This document shows, one piece after another, positions 42,501-47,200 of a stretch of 64,000 nucleotides of DNA. Under the pieces are notes generated by a model, which had not been told where the DNA came from, ran no database searches, and was given only the letters and a program-made list of their open reading frames with translations. The stretch comes from DAOVRD01 sp964521715 (GTDB lineage Bacteria > Planctomycetota > Brocadiia > SM23-32), in NCBI GenBank assembly GCA_964521715.1, contig CAZFSS010000003.1:124001-188000 (forward strand). The letters are read 5' to 3'. The stretch's first letter is position 1, and each line of letters starts with the position of its first letter. A program made the position numbers and the translations under genes.

Positions 42501-43340
42501 CTGTTTGACAACGGCTTGACAGGCGCCCGTCTGGACGGGTTCATCGCCGTGGACGGATGGCGGCTCGGCGACATCGATGAGGATGGCGATCCCTCCGGCC
42601 TGACCGGGCTCTACAGCGCGGGCAACGTGGACTACGCGCGCATAATCGGCAGCACCGACGCCGACGTCGTGGCGGACGGACGGCTCGGCATGCTGTTCGG
42701 CAAGACCGACCTGCGCGGGGACATCCTGGCCAAGAGCGGCGGCATCGACCTGGTGTTCACCTACGGCGATCTGGGCGGCCGGATCTCGGCCTCCGCGCCC
42801 AACCGGCCCACCAACATCGGGTCTATCGTGGCGATCGGCGGCGACCTGCTCGGCAGCATCTCCGCCACCGGCAGCATAGGCCAGGTGGGCATCTACCAGG
42901 GCAGCGTGGCCGGCGGCAGCATCACCGCCGGCACCGGGCTCAGCTCCGTCTACGTGTCCGGCAACTTCAGGGGCAGCATCGACGTGACCGGAAACCTGAA
43001 CGCCGTGAGCGTCGGCGGCAGCATGACGGACAGCCTCATTGACGTCACCGGCGGCGCCTTCCCGTCGCTCTGGGTGGGCGGCAACATCAGCGACACGCAG
43101 ATTCGGGTCGATGAGGGCCTCTTCACCAGCCTGTACGCGGCGGGCAACTTCTATAACAGCAGCGTGGACGCCAGACAGCTCAGCCGCGTGGTCGTGGGCG
43201 GGCAGATCTACCGCGACGCCGGCACGCACGTCATCCACGCTGACCTCGGCACGTTCTTCGCCAGGGACATAGACGAGTACGACACCATAACCACGTCGCA
43301 CTCGCACACCTTCGGCGGCATTGTCGCCTCGGTGGCTTAG
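27573..43340 (+). CDS. Giant LEPR-XLL surface protein, 5255 residues, Ig-like/EF-loop/PPC/FG-GAP repeats
   Basis: The N-terminus carries a LEPR-XLL motif variant (LEHRILLSA, 24-32), typical of very large planctomycete proteins; no standard signal peptide is seen. About 16 Ig-like units follow (PDPVxxGxxLTLxAxGVxDxDG, VxFYRDxNxNGxxD, TYFARAxDxxGxWS). Mixed in are about 25 units with GNxYFxDxNxNGxWDxGExxWAD, whose loop matches an EF-hand calcium loop. There are five PPC-type beta-sandwiches (near residues 210-306, 1246-1336, 2420-2513, 3928-4011, 4433-4526). Two FG-GAP/VCBS blocks lie at about 778-1023 and 3067-3420. Residues from about 4870 form a glycine-rich solenoid, ending in a tail shared with the 6188-residue protein. 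Probable role: calcium-stabilised cell-surface or matrix protein. ATG start with GGGAG 10 nt upstream. Confidence 0.9.
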   Translation: MDSNKKREKLPFASTLPSLELERLEHRILLSAPVIQSLQDQPDPVHEGDILTLTARQVADPDGGQIVEVRFYRSDDGTFDAPAAGIQGNLYFWDANGNGLYDVASEDLWADLNANARYDAVDTRVYDQLNWNPVGGQAGVHGNVYFYDSSGDSTWDVGELVWAERPGGFGTLYDPGIDLRVDAGPGDVYEPNNTRVAATDLGTMGGWQAWSRLAIGSGDEDWFTFDLSADGASSNFVRIEFLHSDGNLDLELYDSTLSLVGSSRTTTNDEQISLNGVQAGAYYLRVYGSQGADNDNYDLVLNAPGPGDVLLGTGTQIGFTGDWQLSVVGNWQPDYYHYFALARDNGDGTLGTAGQLRFNDNVDTNGRWEAGEEIWLDADADSRYDPGEIQAYIGADNKWDTLPGVLGVGGNLLFQDVSSDGAWQPYEPIWADKVADGRFRNADDTVVLGIPAETTVHPASSIGKLNDRPVVTTLTGSPEPIGKGETLTLVASGVSDTDGFVNMVEFYHDSNNNGVWDAEDRFLRRDTDGSDGWSWTGVVQWTIGDYFARARDSDGGWSAWPDDFAIGHVNQKPIVGSVGQNPNPIVPDQAVTFTALNVYDPDQASPTELNRFGVATVQFWRDVFDSGHFNPNQDDLLNDDAGAVLTYVGGGMWRLTVPATWEQDISPLFFARARDLEGGWGNAVWVLNQNPVIDHVEPTPDPVTLDDPAILEALGVEDSDGFIKAVVFSVFEQPGIPPYTEEPFNIPEGGWPNDWYFDEDGTDGWSWTFSPRWTIGGIVMEDFDRDGDMDIAVAVDVSADIGPDFVSVLLNNGQGEFDAGSLVRLGLTPAGSTTEEYWFHQYDPSDISAGDVNNDGRPDLVVADSATDRVSVLLNQGGGVFTDDVSYEVDIDPLIPAEMIHPHAVTMADFNDDGNLDVAVASYIDLETSYSGNYYWMDDDWHGAIVVMFGDGTGAFATENPDAAFANDVIRVYNLPGPGLRPEDLVAADLDQDGFVDLAVVSQDGVLFLWNNGFIEGDPLVGFLGDPGGVIGRAVETGITGAEPQQIIYDYVWRDGFVEGPHATDVPPYYHNDLMSDDVDMFRVTAEAGASVRLTVVPVPWLDPTTELLACNVAVFDANGVLVAVWLEDDAVVGVPWSVVIPITTTGNYYIALGGMDPTVTPPFDPITGANPGTVAADGEYELIIDVYGTTYQSTEDQIIVAPPVSDPFDIPQGANDSINTPTVLRDILLLPVGQTTEGMMAWYGLNILPTGDDDWFQFDLAATAGWSDYARIDFTHAAGDLALELWAGGALQYVSNGATDGEIVPLVGYPAGTYQLHVYSPTNDQNDYDLILHLPGGPASGIQGNLYFQDTNRNLLFEPFTVGEDLWKDEVGGRTGIYDAGLDQQILDPNDWQPWNGLIGFHGNVYFYDLNGSGRWDFGEFIWADLGGPDPFNYDAGSDLLVPVAPWWVQGLAPGTQGVNGSETRGATIFFDDVNASGQWDAGEDLWADRDQPGGTHGVYDAGIDDAIPNPSDPVWNVPDGTAGVSGRVFFALTSTRPFEWDPGEAVWVDGRARTPDVPIGAGDSITAANFLEDNYDDDFVSPEYQNVYTSIPYGMAPPWQLLDIDIATANSQTNRASVLLGNHYFGWGITDPVATDIFLGLYPNHDRSAMAGPVVTGNTVGRYNDGRDVRITDADRIYDTSIPGYTTPFWNSGDGAAGTQGNVYFYDVNRGWYSVDGQRGIRGNVVFLDVNFNGVWDESEPVWADDWVDRAGNYTETWVGDPSLPIWQDTDQAIYGMTDWVDGRLTAWLVFAPVGIQTNVYFNDANANGVWDPGENVWADRGGTAGYYDAGVDVQIAPRANGTWDSGEDLWADNPAGTPGAYDEGVDVQVFDVDHWDVPDQQAGVQGNVYFRDANFNGVWNAGEDVWADMLTGTYPTGDNPVSITAYNIDADTTRQEPPNVYGQLNPNGDPDWWWGQGSVEGEYVIIEGEPWDFDAPGDAWQVESESWQSYDVAREPYIDLVTANRGGGTLTVLLNEGSHSGNFGILEGTWQNGANYWLQQAGDFAESSANYGVDDYLHNGPFDLPSSVMVSDFNADGVQDFLVSERLNVTLLEQAFPFHSSDPLALEPYAGEIAQVELPFGFAGSFSVIPGEGQQLTVTYYAQAFDEDFDAWNNPEYGGASGVVSTTLALNQRPLIWSLTANREVLSSVGDVFTLTADGVSDVDGQLMVVEFYRDDGDGVFEPTGDGVYFPQEDHLIVGAAPAPDTPGTAGRPPALLFADVNENGLWDSGEEIWWDTIRNGRYDDGDDAVVYDGGNGWSTPDRTPGISGNLLFWDQNANGQRDSSEPVWAEAVEELLGVDTNGSDGWTFSGPFDGHTETLYWARAIDNDSGVSLPAVTMVNERPSIAALYVDGVYDASGVADDTAIMQATDLGATRGRQGWYDLQIGTAADQDWFLFELDAGGRASDFVRIEFTHANGNLDIALYDQSLALVGVSNGLTNNEQITLAGLESGSYYLRVYGTHANVYDLILNTPRGPQTGIHGNVYFADDVIVNGSWNTGEDVWADRDSDGVFNAGIDTVIAGSPGNLQVGIQGNLYFYDANGDVRWAVGEFVWADRAGGTAQVYDLATDARIDALSPGIDVEPNNTALGLPVAGQLGIRGNVLFNDADFNRRWDPGEDVWHDGSGGGLANGVYDWEYQVYSGTNGVWNTLVGAAGTQGAVIFNETTGNGRFNWTEEAWWDSNANGRYDAGEAVIWNGGDGKWNTPVGTTGVVGNLYWSNVDGIPGFSLQDEVWADARIGTQGAYDNIQETQLYWGQRWTTEDHVGGTQGNILFNDANDSGGWNVGEAVWADEVFEHHDIVLTAVDVQSGQNSGGMPIRKVQFYGDSNYNGVFDPYLDQWLGAGVNVGDIRGGSADEWQFFVQQADWVESPYWNTFVDTVNWSPGSQTYFAVVEDFGDQWSSEAEARSDVKNIPPTVGELVGTPDPVTERSAFTLTALGVDDAYGEVDYVAFYREANGLPGLQPDEDQLLGQDADGTDGWSWSTDSVAWPVGEHTYMARALDNYGDWSETAYFVGTVHARPVFGGTFQTHPSSPLPLFTGGPVGAEAGDLNGDDLPDLVVLHDDGNPTTPGISVWLGKGDGTFVWNANYAVGVTPAHALLYDLNLDGNLDLLVTNTSGNSVLVMLGNGNGTFRTATGSPFAAGTSPVGLAVGEFNGDGLVDLAVTNSATGKVVIMLGTGLAAFGSPTAVPGVSLSGPVDIVTADFDLDGDLDLAVAERDADRVAILLGRGTGDFDPLSASPVGDRPIALLTADLNDDGVPDLAAANSGGNTVSLLFGTGDGEFESLPEAPDPVVGNGPSSIRGGYLDTDSRLDLVVTNALDGTVSVLLSNTRGEFAEQTVYLAGSGPSAVAVADFDLDSSGDLVVANRVGGNLTMLSGIPALTDSPDPVEPGSLLVLRATGLRDLDGDAISVVEFYRDSNANGSLDVGIDQRLDPDIIGADPNLELGVRYVGEENGGQIWEWVGPVTWSVGEYVYFVRAQDDRGGWSFPVTENGRVVNPAPVIMGGLLDQPDPVTEGYLLTLVAQDVIDANGTIQVVEFYRDSNGDASLTIGQDQLLGTNAMAEGNDFALGVVVNWAPGTHLYFARAQDDLGSWSDPVAAEGFVNGRPVIGTLAVSPNPVPYGDLLRLTAQGAADTDGGTIVAVAFYRDSNKDGQFTEGADELIGIDRDGGNGWSIQFPALLDDPFFFARAQDNMGGWSFATRSPAVNRRPVVESLVATPDPVTSGEPLRLEAMGVFDVDGYVDAVAFYRDLNGNGALESDSDVLLGLDTTPANGWSWNGIVTWPGGAQTYFAIARDNLGVWTDDSDAAKPTGLVNRRPTIEGGLRFEDPGLDGVITRGEKLTLRAVDVRDVDGVVKAVEFYRDTNFNGVLNVGQDTLLGYGTPISDDDWFMLNLASSGGAGDLVRIEFVNTHGDLDMELYNASLAVVGASTSVTDNEEISLNGRAAGTYYLRVYGHGAFNSYDLVLQTPGGPATGIQGNLYFADEDADGQYDPDAEDLWADLGGTAGTYNAGVDQQVSDPRAWETPGGAIGMRGNVYFFDANGNTSWNAGEFVWAEMGFDQAYEEGVDLRVAAMSGDRFEPNGSAAQSTNLGATRGLQGWYGLTITSDWVLANISTLGWEQGTQTFFARARDDTDAWSIPPVSTTGVVNVAPTVGALQVSPDPVTRGNLLTLVATGVGDPEGTVIQVVFYRDSNDNGTLDAEDGDQVLGTGVQIAAGEWKVSPLVDTSTFSGEELYFARAQDAALAWSNVVSASGAVNARPVIGDVTVVPDPIVRGRELTLTALGVSDSDPDGVVQEVVFYRSDDDVLRHPVEGQAGIHGNVYFYDLNGNARWNLGEFIWAEHGAPNGVYNELVDTRIDMFAIALPEPNESAAGATNLGATRWWQAWYDLAVSPSGDQDWFAIQLSSAGTASDLVRIEFTHADGDLDLELYNSVSALIASSTTVTDNEEISLNGLAAGTYYVRVFGSGGATNDYSLILHTPAAAQTGVHGNLYFWDENGSEQYEPASESLWADLNANARFDGAVDVIDDAGDVLLGSARQEPQNPGVWVLKVSTAAWPAGESSHPRQYFIFAEARDNDRGLSDPTNPNARTTVSVATNPPSIASLVATPEPLARGQALTLTAVGVTDPDGAATVALVEFYRDADFNGVFDEAADLLLGTDTLGGDGWQIAYGNTAGWRPELQSYVQTYFARARDADGAWSVIDTFTGEGVTTGTVRNSPPVVGQLALSPNPVAPGQALRLTASGVADVDGTVAGVQFYRDSNGDGVLTPLPGPGADEFLGVGTQVSAGVWRLDANTSAFPFGAQTYFARAQDQFEWGQAASAAGVVDFGRIATGQVHGAVVTFYDTNLSNGMSQPNIAWSWAQWTPSTDIVVDSTWIGPGKIAGIYLYGDGSRSRDLGIVVSGNRGLVTFADYRSLTSGPVGFLVVQGNVSQALFDNGLTGARLDGFIAVDGWRLGDIDEDGDPSGLTGLYSAGNVDYARIIGSTDADVVADGRLGMLFGKTDLRGDILAKSGGIDLVFTYGDLGGRISASAPNRPTNIGSIVAIGGDLLGSISATGSIGQVGIYQGSVAGGSITAGTGLSSVYVSGNFRGSIDVTGNLNAVSVGGSMTDSLIDVTGGAFPSLWVGGNISDTQIRVDEGLFTSLYAAGNFYNSSVDARQLSRVVVGGQIYRDAGTHVIHADLGTFFARDIDEYDTITTSHSHTFGGIVASVA
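27820..41300 (+). repeat. About 25 dispersed GNxYF/EF-hand-like loop repeats
   Basis: Units of about 40 residues with the core G(I/V)xGN(L/V)YFxD and DxNxNGxWDxGE, then VWAD and a second D-rich turn (YDxGxDxxV). They occur mostly in pairs or triplets beside PPC domains. The best-formed examples are near 32.98, 33.24, 34.36, 35.49 and 39.64 kb. Confidence 0.75.
43128..43340 (+). other. C-terminal module of the 5255-residue protein
   Basis: The last 70 residues run SLYAAGN, VDARQL, VVGGQIYRDAG, VIHADLG, FFARDIDEYD and end in VASVA. The same order of motifs closes the 6188-residue protein at 62588-62824. Confidence 0.75.
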
Positions 43341-43364
43341 TGCAACCGACAACATCCGGCTGCC

Positions 43365-43400
43365 GGCGGGTCGAGCAGGGGTCTCCCCTCTCGGCCCGCC
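43365..43400 (+). terminator. Strong hairpin after the 5255-residue gene
   Basis: GGCGGG (43365-43370) pairs with CCCGCC (43395-43400), TCGAG with CTCGG (one G-T pair), and AGGGG with CCCCT around a TCT loop. This gives 16 paired positions with one bulged C, 24 bp after the stop codon. No T-run follows, so it may end transcription poorly but would protect the 3' end. Confidence 0.55.
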
Positions 43401-43505
43401 GCTGTCCGTGAGTGGTCGAACGGGACGGGGGTGCCGCTTCTTCCCCATCCGCGAGGGGGAGTGGGACGCCCCCCGCTCGCGCCATTCCCCGGATGAGGAA
43501 GTGGC

Positions 43506-44213
43506 ATGCACTTTGGGGGGCAGCCTGTAGCTCATTCGAAGGGGCGGCCGCTCGACCTGGAGCAGCTCGAAAGCCGCCTCCTCCTCTCCGTGCCCGTCAT
43601 CCAATCCGTCGAAGACCATCCCGACCCCGTCGAGCAGGACGACCTCCTCGCCCTGACGGCCCGCAGCGTCACGGATCCGGACGGGGGCAGCATCACCGGC
43701 GTCAGCTTCTACCACAGCGCCGACGACGTCTTCGACGGCGCGCCGACCGATCCCGTCATAGGCGCCGCTGCGCAGATCGGCGTGACCGACGACTGGGAGT
43801 GGAGCGACGCCGCGACTTGGGCGCCCGGCGATTACTACTACTTCGCCCAGGCGACCGACGACGGCGAGGGCGCGCCCGGGATCGGCGGGAACCTGCGCTT
43901 CGAAGACCCGGTTGTCGCCAACGGGGTGTGGGATTCGGGCGAGGGGATATGGGCGGACGACGGGAACAACGAGTTCGGCCCGGGCATTGACACGGTGGTG
44001 TACGACGCGCCCGCGGACGCCGCCTCGGGCATCCTGGGCAACCTGCTCTTGCAGGACGCCGATGCCAGCGGGGACTGGACTTTAGGCGAGGCCGTCTGGG
44101 CCGAGGGCGTGGCGGACGGGCTCCGGGCTCGAGCGGGGAGCTTCTGGGTCGAGGAGGCATCGGCGAGCGATTGGACAACGGGCGGAGAACGGCTATACTT
44201 CGGTGGATTCTAG
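43506..44213 (+). CDS. Short LEPR-XLL protein, 235 residues; truncated paralogue of the upstream giant
   Basis: It starts at an ATG with GAGGAAG close upstream and carries the LEPR-XLL variant LESRLLLSV. The sequence then follows the first part of the 5255-residue protein: PVIQSVEDHPDPV against PVIQSLQDQPDPV, an Ig-like unit, DYYYFAQATDDGEGAPGIGGNLRF against DYYHYFALARDNGDGTLGTAGQLRF, and two GNLxF loop units. Compared with the giant it lacks the first PPC block (about residues 86-305) and stops near giant residue 440. It is either a small functional protein or a remnant of a duplicated giant. The promoter of the next gene overlaps its 3' end. Confidence 0.7.
   Translation: MHFGGQPVAHSKGRPLDLEQLESRLLLSVPVIQSVEDHPDPVEQDDLLALTARSVTDPDGGSITGVSFYHSADDVFDGAPTDPVIGAAAQIGVTDDWEWSDAATWAPGDYYYFAQATDDGEGAPGIGGNLRFEDPVVANGVWDSGEGIWADDGNNEFGPGIDTVVYDAPADAASGILGNLLLQDADASGDWTLGEAVWAEGVADGLRARAGSFWVEEASASDWTTGGERLYFGGF
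44172..44199 (+). promoter_or_regulatory. Sigma-70-type promoter for the 6188-residue gene
   Basis: TGGACA (5/6) and TATACT (5/6) with a 16-nt spacer, inside the end of the 235-residue gene. The predicted transcript begins near 44206, which rules out the in-frame start at 44171 and supports the ATG at 44258. Confidence 0.55.
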
Positions 44214-44257
44214 GCCTGGGACGGCTGATTCCGGGAAGCGGAGGTGGCGTTAACGAC

Positions 44258-47200
44258 ATGGCGAGATCACTTCCCGATTGGCTAGGGATCGACGAGACGA
44301 ACCGGCGGAGGCGCGTCTCCCTGGACCTCGAGCAGCTCGAGCCGAGGGTCTTGCTCAACGGGGGCAGCCCCCAGGTCGAGCGTGTGAGCCTTGCCTGGGA
44401 TGGTTCCGAAGGCCTGGCCGGCAGCGGGTGCCCGGCCATCAGCGAGGACGGGCGTTACGTCGCGTTCGTCTCATGGGCCTCCAATCTCGTGTCGGACGAT
44501 ACCAACGGGATGGGGGACGTCTTCGTCGTCGACCGGGACACAGGCGGAATCGAACGCGTGAGCGTCTCCTCTGCGGGGCAGGAGGGGAACGACAGCAGCG
44601 GCGGGAGCGAGGGCTCCCCCTTTCCGGCTATTAGTGCGGACGGGCGCTACGTCGCGTTCGAGTCCTGTGCCTCCAACCTGGTGCCCGGCGACGCCAATGG
44701 TTGCTCCGACGTGTTCGTCTACGACAGGCAGACGTCGAGCATCGAGCGCGTGAGCGTGGCCTCGGGCGGCGGCGATGCCAACGCCGACAGCTACGGGCCT
44801 TCCATCAGCGCGGACGGCTGGTACGTGGCCTTCGACTCGGACGCCTCGAACCTCGTGCCCGGCGACACGAACGGCTACCCCGACGTTTTCGTGCGTGATC
44901 GCCAGACCGGCATAACTGAGCGCGTCAGCCTGGCCTCCGGCGGGGCCCAGGGAAACTGGGACAGCATGAGGGCTTCCATCAGCGGCGACGGCCGGTACGT
45001 GGCGTTCGAGTCCTGGGCCTCCAACCTGGTGCCCGGCGACGCCAATGATCGCACCGACGTGTTCGTCTACGACAGGCAGACTTCGAGCATTGAGCGCGTG
45101 AGCGTGGCTTCGGACGGGACAGAGGCGAATGGCTTCAGCTGGGAGCCATCAGTTAGCGCGGACGGCCGGTACGTGGCGTTCGAGTCGTACGCCTCCAACC
45201 TCGTCACAGGCGACACGAATGGCTCTTGCGACGTGTTCGTGCATGACCGCCAGAGCGGGAGCACTGAGCGCGTCAGCGTGGCCTCGGGCGGCGGCGATGC
45301 CAACGCCGACAGCTACGGGCCTTCCATCAGCGCGGACGGCTGGTACGTGGCCTTCGACTCGGACGCCTCGAACCTCGTGCCCGGCGACACGAACGGCTAC
45401 CCCGACGTTTTCGTGCGTGATCGCCAGACCGGCATAACTGAGCGCGTCAGCCTGGCCTCCGGCGGGGCCCAGGGAAACTGGGACAGCATGAGGGCTTCCA
45501 TCAGCGGCGACGGCCGGTACGTGGCGTTCGAGTCCTTGGCCTCTAATCTCGTGTCGGACGACGCGAACGGAGTCGACGACGTCTTCGTCGGCGACCTCGG
45601 CGGGCGCGGCGGCGTCACGGGGGTCATAGTGGGGCGCACCGATGACCGCGGCTACCCTGGGACGGGCGATGAGGAGTTCGAGTATTCCGTCGAGGCCACC
45701 GGGACCGAGCTGACGCGGCTGGAACTGACGACTCCCTGGGACGAGGCTTTCGACTCGGCTGACTACGTGGGCCCTGTCTGGGACGGCGCCGACTACGATT
45801 ACGAGGTGCCCGGCTTCGAGTTCGATGCCTATCTGGAAGGAGGGGAATGCCACTTCGATGTTTGGTGGGGGGATCTCTCGGCCGGGCAGTGGGCCGACCT
45901 GAACGCGAACAGCACGGACATGACGATCACGTACGCCGGCGGCACGTGGACGGGCTCGGTCGACTTCACGGGGACGTCCTTCCCGACCGAGGTGCCGGTG
46001 TTCGTCCATCCCACGCACGGAGCGACGGACGTGGCGCTGAGTCCCACGATCGAGTGGGAGGCCTGGGCGTCACCCGGGCCGGACCGGCTGGTGAGCGTCT
46101 GGCTCGAGGATGACGCGTTCGAAGTCCAGGAGCGGCTGGCCGCCGACGCCACGAGCTGGGCCGTGCCTGAGGCGCTTGACTCTGACACCCAGTACGATTG
46201 TCGGATCCTTTTCGCCAACTACAAGACCGTCGACGTGAGCGGCGTTAGTGTCCTCGTTGCTTCATGCACCGAGTCGGATGTCCAGTTTGCCACGGCAGCG
46301 CCCGGCGTAACGGAGGTCCTGGTAGCGCGCGGCGATGACCGCAGGTACCCGGGGACGGGCGATGATGAGTTCGACTATTCTGTCGAGGCCACCGGGACCG
46401 AGCTGACACGCCTGGAACTGACGACTCCCTGGGACGAGGCCTTCGACTCGGCTGACTACGTGGGCCCTGTCTGGGATGGGACCTCCTACAAATACGATGG
46501 GACCGATCTCCACTTCGAGGCCTACGTGGAGGAAGGAGGGGGACACCTTCACGTCCACTGGGACGGGCTGACGACGGCCCAGTGGGCCAATCTGAACGCG
46601 AACAGCACGGACATGACCATCACGTATGCCGGCGGCACCTGGACGGGCTCGGTCGACTTCACGGGGACGTCCTTGCCGACCGAGGTGCCGGTGTTCGTGC
46701 ATCCCACGCACGGAGCGGCGGGCGTGGCGCTGAGTCCCACGATCGAGTGGGAGGCCTGGACGTCACCCGGGCCGGACGCGGGGGTGAACGTGGGGGTCGA
46801 GGATGAGACGTTCGAAGTCGAGGAGCACCTGGCCGCCGACGCCACGAGCTGGGCCGTGCATGAGGTGCTTGACTCTGACACCCAGTACCATTGTTGGATC
46901 GTTTTCGCGAAGGGCAAGAGCGTCGACGTGAACGGCCTTGGCGTCCTCGTTGCCTCATACACCGAGTCGGATGTCCAGTTTACCACGGCCACGCCGGGCG
47001 TAACGGACGTCCTGGTATGGCGCGGCGATGACCGCAACTCCCCCGCAACGGGTGATGAGGACCTGGAATACCACGTCGAGGTCTGGGGGCTCGACCTCAC
47101 TCGGCTGGAGCTGACAACGCCCTGGGACGAGGCTTTCGACTCGGCCGACTACTTCGGCGGCCTCTGGGATGGCACCTACTACGAATACGATGGGGCCGAT

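Noticed and set aside
43250..43340. PEP-CTERM, LPXTG or type IX C-terminal signal on the giants
   Set aside because: No hydrophobic helix with a basic tail, no LPXTG, and no CTD-type ending. The shared tail is different.
44171..44257. Upstream start of the 6188-residue frame at 44171
   Set aside because: It would begin at the -35 element of the predicted promoter and inside the preceding gene. The ATG at 44258 sits properly before the LEPR-XLL motif.
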